Positions 8,487 through 16,844 of a stretch of 64,000 bases of DNA are shown here, in pieces. Position 1 is the first letter of the stretch, and each line of letters opens with the position of its first letter. The DNA is from Streptomyces europaeiscabiei (GTDB lineage Bacteria > Actinomycetota > Actinomycetes > Streptomycetales > Streptomycetaceae), in the NCBI RefSeq assembly GCF_036346855.1, contig NZ_CP107841.1:7878001-7942000 (forward strand). The letters are read 5' to 3'. The notes below the pieces were generated by a model. That model was not told the origin of the DNA and did no database searches. It saw nothing but the letters and a program-made list of their open reading frames with translations. The translations under genes and the position numbers were made by a program.

Positions 8487-9853
8487 CGTGGATACTCCGC
8501 CCTTCAGAGCGGAGAGGAAACAGACTCCTGCGGAGCAGGGCAGGGAAAGGCGATTCGCCGTCAGGGCGGATCGTCGTCCGCCACCCGATACCCGCAGAAA
8601 CTCACGAACTGATGCGATAGTTTGTGAGCTGTGATCACTCACGTGAAGCGGGCGTTCAAGTACCGCTTCTATCCCGACGATGCGCAGGCAGCGGAGCTGT
8701 CGCGCACGTTCGGGTGCGTGCGCAAGGTCTACAACCTGGCCCTCGAAGCCCGGACCGCCGCGTGGTACCAACGCCGGGAGCGGGTCAACTACAACGCGAC
8801 CTCGGCGATGCTCACCGCGTGGAAGAAGACCGAGGAACTCGCCTACCTCACCGAAGTGTCCTCGGTGCCGTTGCAGCAGTGCCTGCGGCATCTGCAGGGC
8901 GCGTTCACCCACTTCTTCGAGGGCCGGGCGAAGTACCCACGGTTCAAGTCGCGCAAGAAGTCCCGCCGTTCGGCGGAGTACACCAGCTCCGCGTTTCCGC
9001 TACCGCGACGGTGCCCTGACGCTCGCCAAGATGCGCGAGCCTCTCGCCATCGTGTGGTCGCGTCCGCTGCCTGAGGGTGCGGTCCCGTCCACGGTGACCG
9101 TGTCCCAGGACGCGGCCGGACGCTGGTTCGTCTCCCTGCTGTGCGATGACACGATCCCCCCGGCACCGGCCACCACGGCCGCGGTCGGCATCGACGCGGG
9201 CATCACCTCCCTGGTGACCCTGTCCACCGGGGAGAAGGTCACCAACCCTATGCCCGAACGCCGTGACCGGGCCCGGCTGGCGAAGGCGCAGCGGGAGCTG
9301 TCCCGCAAGGCCAAGGGCTCCGCGAACCGGGACAAGGCCCGGGTGAAAGTCGCCAAGGTCCATGCCCAGATCACCGACCGGCGCCGGGACCATCTGCACA
9401 AGCTGACCACTCGTCTCGTCCGTGAGAACCAAACGGTCGTGATCGAGGACCTCACCGTCCGCAACATGGTCAGGAACCACAAGCTGGCGCGTGCGGTCTC
9501 GGACGCGGCCTGGCGCGAGCTGCGGATGATGCTGGAGTACAAATGCGCCTGGTACGGGCGCGAACTCGTCGTGATCGACCGCTGGTTCCCCAGCTCCAAG
9601 CTGTGCGGGTCCTGTGGCACGGTCCGGGCGAAACTGGCGCTGAACGTCCGCGAGTGGACGTGCGGCTGCGGCACGGTGCATGACCGCGACGTGAACGCGG
9701 CGAAGAACATTCTCGCGGCCGGGCTGGCCGTGTCTGCCTGTGGAGACGGTGTAAGACCTCAACGGGAGTCCTCCCGGACGGGGCGGTCGTCGATGAAGCA
9801 GGAACCCCAGCGGGCGACCGCTGGAATCCCCCACCTTTAGGCGGGGGAGGAAG
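8487..9853 (+). mobile_element. IS200/IS605-type tnpB-only element inserted between cysC and cysD
   Basis: The element carries tnpB and lacks tnpA. The left end has a hairpin CTCCGC-N8-GCGGAG (8495-8514). The right end has the hairpin CCCCCACCTTTAGGCGGGGG (9830-9849) followed by AGGAAGTC, the usual pattern for these ends. The right end abuts the cysC stop (9854-9856) and the left end abuts the cysD ribosome binding site, so insertion was within the short cysC-cysD spacer. Exact ends are approximate. The region from about 9700 through the right hairpin is where a guide (omega/reRNA) transcript would be expected. Confidence 0.75.
8631..9840 (+). pseudogene. tnpB: TnpB RNA-guided nuclease with a single-base frameshift
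   Basis: The GTG start at 8631 gives the typical N-terminus HVKRAFKYRFYPDDAQAAEL. The reading frame breaks at the TTT run 8994-8996: SAEYTSSAF should continue RYRDGALTLAKM in the +2 frame, as related TnpBs do. One extra T explains it. Beyond the break everything is conserved: RuvC residues in GIDAGITSL, VVIEDLTVRNM and HDRDVNAAKN, and the zinc ribbon CGSCG/CGCG. The lesion is therefore a young inactivation, a sequencing error or a recoding site. TnpB is a guide-RNA-directed nuclease that favours retention of the element. Confidence 0.85.
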
Positions 9854-10414
9854 TCAAACGAGGCCCCGGTCCGCCAGCAGCGCGTACACGTACGCGGCCG
9901 ACTCCTCGGGCGTCTGGTCCTGTGTGGGGAGCACGAGCGCGGGGTCGGCCGGCGGCTCGTACGGGTCGTCGACACCGGTCAGTCCCTTGAGTCGGCCCGC
10001 GGCCTGACGGGCGTACAGACCCTTGACGTCGCGCTCGCTGCACACCTCGACGGGGGTGGCGACATGCACCTCGAAGTACGGGGTTCCGCTCACGTCGTGG
10101 CGCTTGCGGACGGCCTCGCGGCTGTCGGCGTACGGCGCGATGACGGGGACGAGGGCCAGCACGCCGTTGCGGGCGAGGACCTCGGCGACCAGGCCGATGC
10201 GCTGCACGTTGGTGTTGCGGTCCTCGCGGGAGAAGCCGAGGCCGGCCGAGAGGAAGCGGCGGATCTCGTCACCGTCGAGAACCTCCACACGGTGTCCCTC
10301 GGACCGCAGCCGGCCGGCGAGGACACGGGCGATGGTGGTCTTGCCCGCGCTCGGCAGTCCGGTGAGCCAGACCGTGGCTCCCTGGGCCGTGGACGCCCTG
10401 GACGAGGTGGTCAT
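9854..10414 (-). CDS. cysC: Adenylylsulfate (APS) kinase
   Basis: Phosphorylates adenosine 5'-phosphosulfate to PAPS, the sulfuryl donor for sulfotransferases. The 186-residue protein has the P-loop GLPSAGKTT (19-27), the DGDEIR motif (47-52) and LGFSREDRNTNVQRIG, all typical of CysC. ATG 10414 overlaps the glycosyltransferase stop by 4 bp (ATGA). As the last intact gene of the sulfation operon it should supply PAPS to the upstream sulfotransferase. APS must now come from elsewhere, because the adjoining cysD is truncated. Confidence 0.92.
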   Translation of the reverse strand: MTTSSRASTAQGATVWLTGLPSAGKTTIARVLAGRLRSEGHRVEVLDGDEIRRFLSAGLGFSREDRNTNVQRIGLVAEVLARNGVLALVPVIAPYADSREAVRKRHDVSGTPYFEVHVATPVEVCSERDVKGLYARQAAGRLKGLTGVDDPYEPPADPALVLPTQDQTPEESAAYVYALLADRGLV

Positions 10415-11655
10415 GCGTGCGTTCCTTTCGCGGCGCCGGCGGCGATGCCGTGCCGTTGCTCGTGGAGGGAGGTGAAGAGGGACTCCCAGCGGTGATGGAC
10501 GGAGTCCGGGCCGTAACTGGCGGCCGTCAGGACCGCGGCCACGCCCATGTCGGCACGCAGCACCTCGTCGGCCATCAGCCTGGCCATGGCGTCGGCGAGC
10601 GCGTCGGGGTCCTCGGGTGCGACCAGCAGCCCGTCCACGCCGTGGGTGAGCACGTCGGCGGGGCCGGTCGGGCAGTCGAAGCTCACCACGGGAAGGGCGT
10701 GGCTCATCGCCTCGATCATCACCATCGGCAGCCCCTCGAAGCGTGAACTGAGCACGTAGAAGGAGGCCTTGGCGAGTTCGTCGTCCAAGCGGTCGGTGTG
10801 TCCCATGAGGAAGACGTGATTGTAGAGATGGTGTTCTTCGATCAGATGGCGAAGCTCCGACTTCTTCTCACCGCTGCCGTAAATTCTCAACTGCCAGTCG
10901 GGGTAGGCCTCGACGAGCTTCGCCCAGGCCGGGATCAGCAGGTCGAAGCCCTTCTGCGGGAAGAGCCGGCCGGCCGCCACCGCGATCTTCGACCTCGGGT
11001 CGGCGGGGACCTGGTCGAGGGAGTGCACGGCGTTGGGGATGCGGACGACCCGGGTGCCGGGCAGGAGTTCCGCGTACTCGTCGCGATCACGCTCGGTGAG
11101 CACGGCGACGGTGGCGAAGTGCGGGTACGTCTCCCGGATGCGCTGCTGCACGTCCCGCTTGTGGGTGCCGAGGTTCATGTGTTCCTGGGCGACGCGGACC
11201 ACACCGCCGGTGGCGTGCTCGGCGGCCAGGAAGTTCAGCGCGGGGCGGGTGGTGACCAGGACGCCGTCGGTCAGCGACCGCAGGTATGCGATGAGCCGGT
11301 CCTCGACGTACCGGTTGAAGTAGCGGTAGCCGAACTCGCCCTTCGGGACGTGCCGTGCGGGCGCCTCCAGCAGTTCGCCGCGCCTGCGGTCGCGCCAGCG
11401 GGCGACGAGGCCCGACGGCGGGGTGTGGGCGCCCTCGCGCATGTCCACGACGGTGGAGACGCTCACCCGGGGGTCGAGCGGGAACTGGATGTCGTCACGG
11501 CGGCGCAGCGCGCTGACGATCTCCACGGTCCAGCCCGCCGCCACGAGGGAGTTGGCCTGGTTCATCACCGTGCGGATGGTGCCGCCCCGGCCGTACGCGT
11601 GCAGCAGCAGATACCGGACGTGGGGGCGCTGGGGGAGTGGGCGGCGGTCGGTCAT
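10411..11655 (-). CDS. Glycosyltransferase family 4 protein
   Basis: A 414-residue GT-B glycosyltransferase. The N-terminal domain starts MTDRRPLPQRPHVRYLLLHAYGRGGT. The C-terminal nucleotide-sugar-binding domain has VAAGRLFPQKGFDLLIPAW and the ExxGLPMVMIEAMSHALPVV segment (EGLPMVMIEAMSHALPV) characteristic of GT4 retaining enzymes. ATG 11655 follows GGGAGGCC. It overlaps both neighbours by 4 bp. Together with the sulfotransferase and cysC it probably builds a sulfated glycan or cell-wall glycopolymer; donor and acceptor sugars are unknown. Confidence 0.85.
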   Translation of the reverse strand: MTDRRPLPQRPHVRYLLLHAYGRGGTIRTVMNQANSLVAAGWTVEIVSALRRRDDIQFPLDPRVSVSTVVDMREGAHTPPSGLVARWRDRRRGELLEAPARHVPKGEFGYRYFNRYVEDRLIAYLRSLTDGVLVTTRPALNFLAAEHATGGVVRVAQEHMNLGTHKRDVQQRIRETYPHFATVAVLTERDRDEYAELLPGTRVVRIPNAVHSLDQVPADPRSKIAVAAGRLFPQKGFDLLIPAWAKLVEAYPDWQLRIYGSGEKKSELRHLIEEHHLYNHVFLMGHTDRLDDELAKASFYVLSSRFEGLPMVMIEAMSHALPVVSFDCPTGPADVLTHGVDGLLVAPEDPDALADAMARLMADEVLRADMGVAAVLTAASYGPDSVHHRWESLFTSLHEQRHGIAAGAAKGTHA

Positions 11656-12062
11656 GCGGGGCCTCCCGTACGGCACTCCAGAGACAGGTTGTCCTTGATC
11701 GTGTAATAGGGGCGCACCCGGAGGTCTCCGGTGCGCTGCTCCGGATACACGAAGATCCTCTTCTTGCCGCGTACGTCGTCGAGGTGCTTCCCGGCGCGCA
11801 GTTCGACCTCGCCGTCGGTGAGGTGGATGTCCCACTCCTCGACGGGCGCCCGGTCGGAGGCGGCGAGGTCGTCGACGGGCAGCTCGCTCTCGAAGCGGTC
11901 GCCCTGGACGGCGGCGTCGTAGCGCAGTCGGCGGCCGGCGTGGGAGCGGCGGGTGAGGACCAGCCGCCAGGTGCCTTCCGTCGGTACCCCGTGGATGCGT
12001 CCGAGGAGTCTGATGCGGCCGTCGCGCGGCCAGACCTCGGCTATCTCGGCGTGCGGCCTCAC
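11652..12062 (-). CDS. Small beta-rich protein of a cell-wall glycopolymer type, unknown function
   Basis: A 136-residue protein starting at GTG 12062, which overlaps the sulfotransferase stop (GTGA), and ending in an ATGA overlap with the glycosyltransferase. It reads as alternating beta strands (IRLLGRIHGVPTEGTWRLVLTRR, RVRPYYTIKDNLSLEC). I have seen similar modules attached to actinobacterial glycerol-phosphate or glycosyl transferases, but that is recollection rather than proof. No catalytic motif is evident. Its tight coupling suggests it acts with the sulfotransferase or glycosyltransferase. Confidence 0.65.
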   Translation of the reverse strand: MRPHAEIAEVWPRDGRIRLLGRIHGVPTEGTWRLVLTRRSHAGRRLRYDAAVQGDRFESELPVDDLAASDRAPVEEWDIHLTDGEVELRAGKHLDDVRGKKRIFVYPEQRTGDLRVRPYYTIKDNLSLECRTGGPA

Positions 12063-12952
12063 TTGCCGTAGCCCCACGCCCGGCACATCGGCCGGAGGAT
12101 CTCCGGGATGTCGTCCTCGGCGGGGAGCGCGCGCCCCGCCTGCACCTGACCGGTCCTGATCTTGTCGCGCCAGTCGCCGAGGCCCTTCACGACCTGGGCG
12201 TCGTCCTTCCTGCCGTAGTCGAGCATGGCCGGTTCGAAGGCGATGTCGAGGAAGTCGCAGAGCCGCCGCATCTCCTTCTCGGGTTCGGCGGTGATGTCCT
12301 CGTAGCGCACGGTGTGGCCCGTGAGCGCCTTGCGGGCCTTGTCGACGGCCTTCATGTAGCGCAGCGCGTCGGTGGCGGCCTCGTCGTAGGTGCGCTTGTC
12401 GGGGTCGCCCTCGTGCCACGACTGGGCGATGGAGACCGGGTGGCGCAGCAGGAAGACGAAGCGGGCGTCGGGCCAGCAGTCCCGGATGCGCTCGTACACG
12501 AAGGCGTTGCTCGGGGTCTTCTCGACGACGAAGTCCTTGCCCGACCTGACCAGTTCGCGGTGCATGACCCGGTCCCACAGCAGATGCTCCAGGTCACCGC
12601 GCTCCAGGTCGAGGGCGCTCATCGCCTTCTGCGACAACCTGCTGCCGTAGCCGACCTCCAGACGGCGTATGTGCAGCTCGTGCGGGGAGTACAGCCGCGG
12701 GTGCGCGTTCATCAGCATCCGCAGCAGGGTGGAGCCGGACCGCACGGGAGACATGATGAAGACCGGCTGCCTGAGCAACCGGTCCGTGGCGAGGTCCTCG
12801 GGAGCCGGACATCGGTACACCGCCGTGGGCTTCTTCACGGCCGGCTTCGGCGGCGTGGCCCTGGGAGCGGGGGGCGCCGCCGCGGGGGCCCTGCGTACTT
12901 GCAGACCCGTGGTGGCGGTGAGAGCACGGTTCAGGTTGCGCATGAGACTCAT
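12059..12952 (-). CDS. PAPS-dependent sulfotransferase
   Basis: A 297-residue sulfotransferase-family protein. The 5'-phosphosulfate loop is SPVRSGSTLLRML (68-80), and the 3'-phosphate-binding region appears as ARFVFLLRHPVSIAQSW. First gene of a four-gene operon with 4-bp overlaps to the small protein, glycosyltransferase and cysC. The start is uncertain: ATG 12952 and ATG 12943 both lack a strong ribosome binding site. The first 50 residues are Ala/Pro/Lys-rich and probably disordered. The likely role is transfer of a sulfuryl group to a glycan or lipid made by the neighbouring glycosyltransferase (inference). Confidence 0.82.
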   Translation of the reverse strand: MSLMRNLNRALTATTGLQVRRAPAAAPPAPRATPPKPAVKKPTAVYRCPAPEDLATDRLLRQPVFIMSPVRSGSTLLRMLMNAHPRLYSPHELHIRRLEVGYGSRLSQKAMSALDLERGDLEHLLWDRVMHRELVRSGKDFVVEKTPSNAFVYERIRDCWPDARFVFLLRHPVSIAQSWHEGDPDKRTYDEAATDALRYMKAVDKARKALTGHTVRYEDITAEPEKEMRRLCDFLDIAFEPAMLDYGRKDDAQVVKGLGDWRDKIRTGQVQAGRALPAEDDIPEILRPMCRAWGYGK

Positions 12953-12993
12953 GCGTCAGGATGGTAAGTAAGGATTCTGAGAAGATTGAAGTA

Positions 12994-13008
12994 GAACCCT
13001 GAGGGTTC
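12994..13008. promoter_or_regulatory. Dyad in the AT-rich leader of the sulfation operon
   Basis: GAACCC-TGA-GGGTTC lies in an unusually AT-rich 84-bp gap (12953-13036) between the sulfotransferase start and the end of the PaaX-type gene, a plausible operator for the sulfation operon. Confidence 0.3.
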
Positions 13009-13036
13009 CCTTTGTGAAAGAAATTGTTACAGGGCT

Positions 13037-13855
13037 TTACGATTCGGTGGCGGCGAAGGCCGCCCCCGCGTCCCGCAGCCGCGCGTGCAGCGCCCGGAAC
13101 ACGGCCGCCGAGCGCACGCCCGGCCAGTCCGCCGGAAGCAGCGCGGCGGGCAGCCCGGGGTCGGCGTACGGCAGCTGGCGCCAGGAGTCCAGGGCCAGCA
13201 GGTAGTCGCGGTACGCCTCCTGGGGCGGGGTGTCCACGCGGTGCTCCCAGCCGTGGAGCACGGGCGCGTGCCGGTCGAGGAACGCCTCGTGCTGCTTGGC
13301 GATCCCGGCCAGGTCCCACCACCGCGCCACCGCCTCGGCGGTCGCCGCGAACCCGAGGTGCTCGCCCCGGAACAGGTCCACGTACGGGTCGAGCCGCAGC
13401 CGGGTCAGGGTGTGCCGGGTCTCCTCGTGGAGCCGGGCCGGCGCGATCCACACGCCGGGGGCTGCCGTGCCGAAGCCGAGTCCGGCCAGCCTGGAGCGCA
13501 GCACGTGGCGTTTCTGCCGCTCGGACTCCGGCACCGAGAACACGGCGAGGACCCAGCCCTCGTCCTGCTCGGGCGCCGTCGCGTAGATCCGCCGGTCGCC
13601 GTCCTCCAGGAGCTGCCGCGCGTCGCCCGACAGCTCGTACCCGGCCGCCCCCGCCGCCGTGCGGGCCGGCAGCAGCAGGCCGCGCCGTTTCAGCCGGGAC
13701 ACCGAGGAGCGGACGGAGGGCGCGTCGACACCGAGGGCGGCGAGCAGCCTGATCAGCTCGGAGACGGGCACGGGACCCGGCACCGAACGGCCGTACGCGC
13801 CGTAGAAGGTGACGATGAGCGAACGTGGTGCGTGCTGTTCGGACACGTTGATCAT
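13037..13855 (-). CDS. PaaX-family transcriptional regulator
   Basis: A 272-residue regulator with the PaaX layout: an N-terminal winged helix (RSLIVTFYGAYGR ... SVRSSVSRLKRRGLL), a central ferredoxin-like domain and the PaaX C-terminal domain (WDLAGIAKQHEAFL, YRDYLLALDSWRQLPYADPGLP). PaaX proteins sense aryl-CoA esters and repress catabolic operons. Here it follows the aryl-CoA ligase by 15 bp on the same strand, so it is probably co-transcribed and autoregulated. The candidate operator GTGACGGCAGTCA occurs at both catabolic promoters (5030, 15594). The ribosome binding site before ATG 13855 is weak, so the start may shift by a few codons. Confidence 0.88.
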   Translation of the reverse strand: MINVSEQHAPRSLIVTFYGAYGRSVPGPVPVSELIRLLAALGVDAPSVRSSVSRLKRRGLLLPARTAAGAAGYELSGDARQLLEDGDRRIYATAPEQDEGWVLAVFSVPESERQKRHVLRSRLAGLGFGTAAPGVWIAPARLHEETRHTLTRLRLDPYVDLFRGEHLGFAATAEAVARWWDLAGIAKQHEAFLDRHAPVLHGWEHRVDTPPQEAYRDYLLALDSWRQLPYADPGLPAALLPADWPGVRSAAVFRALHARLRDAGAAFAATES

Positions 13856-13870
13856 TTTAGGTCGTCTGCA

Positions 13871-15493
13871 TCACTGCTGGTCACTTAGGGTGCGTAGCCG
13901 GAACCGCTGGAGTTTGCCGGTCGCCGTGCGCGGCAGCGCGTCCAGGAACACGATCTCGCGCGGACACTTGTACGGCGCCAGCTCCGACTTGAGGAACGCG
14001 CGCAGTGCGTCGCCGTCCCGTCCGGCCCCCGTCGCGACGACCACATAGGCGACGACGACCTGGCCGCGGGCCTCGTCGGGCCGCCCCACCACCGCCGTCT
14101 CCACCACGTCCGGATGGCGCAGCAGGGCCTCCTCGACCTCGGGGCCCGCGATGTTGTAACCGGCCGAGATGATCATGTCGTCGGCTCGCGCGACATAGCG
14201 GAAGTACCCGTCCGGCTCGCGGACGTACGTGTCACCCGTGACGTTCCAGCCACCCCGCACGTACTCCCGCTGACGCTCGTCCGCCAGATAGCGGCACCCC
14301 ACCGGACCGCGTACGGCGAGCAGCCCCTGCTCCCCGTCGGGCACCGGCGCCCCGTCCGCGTCCTGCACGCGCGCGTGCCACCCCGGTACCGGCACCCCGG
14401 TCGTCCCCGGCCGTATGCCGTCGTCGGCCGCGGAGATGAAGATGTGCAGCAGTTCGGTCGCGCCGATGCCGTTGATGATCCGCAGTCCGGTCCGCTCGTG
14501 CCAGGCCCGCCAGGTGGCCTCGGGCAGGTTCTCGCCCGCCGACACACACCGCCGCAGCGACGAGACGTCGTACCCGTCCGACCCGTTCAGCTCCCCGAGC
14601 ATCGCCCGGTAGGCCGTCGGCGCGGTGAACAGCACCGACACCCCGTGCTCGGCGACCGCGGGCAGCAGCTGCCCGGGGCCCGCCTGTTCGAGCAACAGGG
14701 CGCTGGCACCGGCCCGCATCGGGAAGACGACGAGGCCGCCGAGACCGAAGGTGAAACCGAGCGGGGGCGACCCGGCGAACACGTCGTCCGCCCGGGGCCG
14801 CAGCACATGCTTCGAGAAGGTGTCCGCGATCGCCAGGACATCCCGGTGGAAGTGCACACATCCCTTGGGCCGCCCGGTCGTACCGGAGGTGAACGCGATC
14901 AGCGCCACGTCGTCGGCCGCCGTGTCCACCGCCTCGTACGGGCCCCGGGCCACGTTCGCCGTCGGCGGGCCGGGCACGAGCGGGTCGTCGGGGCCGTCCC
15001 CGCCGAAGGTGGTGATCCGCAGCCCCGGCACGTCGGCCTTCGTGAGGTCGTCCACATGCCGGGTGTCGCACAGCGCGTGCGACACCCGCGCCAGCTCACA
15101 GATCGTCGCCAGCTCCTGCGGCCGCTGCTGGGCCAGCACGGTCACCGCGACCGCCCCCGCCTTGAGCACCGCCAGCCAGCACGCGGCCAGCCAGGGCGTG
15201 GTGGGCCCGCGCAGCAGGACCCGGTTGCCGGGCACCACGCCGAGGGCGGACGTCAGCGTGTGCGCGACCCGGTCGACCCGGACCCGCAGTTCGCCGTACG
15301 TCCAGACCTCCCCGGCGGGCGTACGGAAGACGGGCCGGCCGGGATCACCGCCGTCGAGCAGCTCGGCGGCGGCGTTGAGCCGGTCGGGGTAGCGCAGCTC
15401 GGGGAGCTCGAAGGACAGCTCCGCCCACTGGTCCGGCGGCGGGAGACGGTCACGCGCGAAGGTGTCGAGATGGGCGGTGACCCTGGATTTCAT
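13871..15493 (-). CDS. Aryl-CoA ligase (2-aminobenzoate/benzoate-CoA ligase-like)
   Basis: A 540-residue adenylate-forming enzyme. The P-loop is FTSGTTGRPKG (201-211); PLGFTFGLGGLVVFPMRAG is typical of benzoate/2-aminobenzoate-CoA ligases; the C-terminal catalytic Lys is in PRTATGKLQR. ATG 15493 follows AGGGGGCG. It would activate the aromatic acid to its CoA thioester, the entry step for the hydroxylase-reductase fusion. Divergent from the acyl-CoA dehydrogenase gene and followed by the PaaX-type regulator. Anthranilate is the favoured substrate because of the RidA and fusion partners; salicylate or benzoate cannot be excluded. Confidence 0.85.
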   Translation of the reverse strand: MKSRVTAHLDTFARDRLPPPDQWAELSFELPELRYPDRLNAAAELLDGGDPGRPVFRTPAGEVWTYGELRVRVDRVAHTLTSALGVVPGNRVLLRGPTTPWLAACWLAVLKAGAVAVTVLAQQRPQELATICELARVSHALCDTRHVDDLTKADVPGLRITTFGGDGPDDPLVPGPPTANVARGPYEAVDTAADDVALIAFTSGTTGRPKGCVHFHRDVLAIADTFSKHVLRPRADDVFAGSPPLGFTFGLGGLVVFPMRAGASALLLEQAGPGQLLPAVAEHGVSVLFTAPTAYRAMLGELNGSDGYDVSSLRRCVSAGENLPEATWRAWHERTGLRIINGIGATELLHIFISAADDGIRPGTTGVPVPGWHARVQDADGAPVPDGEQGLLAVRGPVGCRYLADERQREYVRGGWNVTGDTYVREPDGYFRYVARADDMIISAGYNIAGPEVEEALLRHPDVVETAVVGRPDEARGQVVVAYVVVATGAGRDGDALRAFLKSELAPYKCPREIVFLDALPRTATGKLQRFRLRTLSDQQ

Positions 15494-15579
15494 GACGTTC
15501 GCCCCCTGCTGTCGTCCCTGCCGAAGTGGACTCGCACGTGGTGGTGGGCTCGCATGCCGTGGGTGGCCTCGCACCAGCG

Positions 15580-15607
15580 AGCGTATCGCCTTGGTGACGG
15601 CAGTCAA
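15580..15607 (-). promoter_or_regulatory. Ligase-paaX promoter overlapping the shared operator (copy 2)
   Basis: On the minus strand TTGACT (15607-15602), a 16-bp spacer and TACGCT (15585-15580) form a good sigma-70-type promoter for the ligase. GTGACGGCAGTCA (15594-15606), identical to the sequence at 5030-5042, covers its -35 and spacer. A wider dyad TATCGC...GCGATA (15584-15589/15614-15619) surrounds it. A regulator bound here would control both the ligase and the divergent dehydrogenase. Confidence 0.55.
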
Positions 15608-15656
15608 CAGTTCGCGATAGCCTCGGCAGTGGCCCCAAGGGGAGAAGGGATCGGCG

Positions 15657-16844
15657 ATGACCGCATTCTCGCTCGAACCGGCACAACTCGCCCGGCGTGC
15701 CGAACTGCGCGCCCTGGCCGTCGAACGCCTGCGCCCCTTGGCGGACAAGGGTGAGCCGGGCCATGTCAACCGCCCCCTCGTCGCCGAGCTGGGCCGACTG
15801 GGGCTGCTCTCCCGGCTGTTCACCTCGGGCGCCCTCGACCTCTGTCTGATGCGCGAGGCACTGGCGTACGTCTGCACGGAGGCCGAGACGGCGCTGGCCC
15901 TCCAGGGTCTGGGCGCCCACCCGGTGCACGCCCACGGCACCGAGGCCCAACGCGCCCGCTGGCTCCCCCGGGTGAGCAGGGGCGAGGCGGTCGCGGCCTT
16001 CGCGCTCAGCGAGCCGGACGCGGGCTCGGACGCGGCGGCCCTGTCCCTGCGGGCGGAACCCGACGGCCCCGGCCGCTGGCGCCTGACCGGCGAGAAGTGC
16101 TGGATCTCCAACGCCCCCGAGGCCGACCTCTACACCGTCTTCGCCCGCACCACCCCTGGCGCGGGCGCCCGTGGTGTGACGGCGTTCCTGGTCCCGGCCG
16201 ACCGCCCCGGCCTCACCGGCACCCCGCTCGACATGCTCTCCCCGCACCCCATCGGCGCCCTCGACTTCGCCGCCGTACCCGTCACGGCCGATGACGTCCT
16301 CGGCGTACCCGACCGGGGCTTCCGCGTCGCCATGGCCACGCTCAACCTCTTCCGCCCGAGCGTCGGAGCCTGCGCGGTCGGCATGGCGCAGGCCGCGCTC
16401 GACGCGACGCTCACGCACACCGCCCGACGGAACGCGTTCGGCGGCACGCTGCGGGACCTGCAGACGGTCGCCCACCAGGTCGCCGAGATGGCGATGCGCA
16501 CGGAGGCGGCCCGGCTGATGGTCTACGCGGCGGCCGGGGCGTACGACTGCGGCGACCCGGACGTACCCCGGCGGGCCGCGATGGCGAAGCTGCTGGCCAC
16601 GGAGACCGCGCAGTACGTCGTCGACGCGGCCGTCCAGCTGCACGGCGCGCGGGCGCTGCGGCGCGGCCATCTGCTCGAACACCTCTACCGGGAGGTGCGG
16701 GCGCCGCGCATCTACGAAGGGGCGAGCGAGGTCCAACGGGCCGTCATCGCAAAGGAGTTGTACGCGAGGGAGGCATCCGCGCGGGAGACGGGGGTGCGGG
16801 AGACGGGGGTGCGGGACTCCGCGGGAGAAGGGCGGCCGGCATGA
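15657..16844 (+). CDS. Acyl-CoA dehydrogenase
   Basis: A 395-residue FAD-dependent acyl-CoA dehydrogenase: AFALSEPDAGSDAAAL, the KCWISNAPEADLY segment, and the C-terminal RIYEGASEVQRAVIAKELY. Divergent from the aryl-CoA ligase and coupled to ridA by a 4-bp ATGA overlap. Within the proposed pathway it would oxidise an alicyclic CoA intermediate after ring reduction. The C-terminus carries a short repeat (ETGVRETGVR, from a 15-bp duplication at about 16791-16815) absent from typical family members. Confidence 0.88.
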   Translation: MTAFSLEPAQLARRAELRALAVERLRPLADKGEPGHVNRPLVAELGRLGLLSRLFTSGALDLCLMREALAYVCTEAETALALQGLGAHPVHAHGTEAQRARWLPRVSRGEAVAAFALSEPDAGSDAAALSLRAEPDGPGRWRLTGEKCWISNAPEADLYTVFARTTPGAGARGVTAFLVPADRPGLTGTPLDMLSPHPIGALDFAAVPVTADDVLGVPDRGFRVAMATLNLFRPSVGACAVGMAQAALDATLTHTARRNAFGGTLRDLQTVAHQVAEMAMRTEAARLMVYAAAGAYDCGDPDVPRRAAMAKLLATETAQYVVDAAVQLHGARALRRGHLLEHLYREVRAPRIYEGASEVQRAVIAKELYAREASARETGVRETGVRDSAGEGRPA

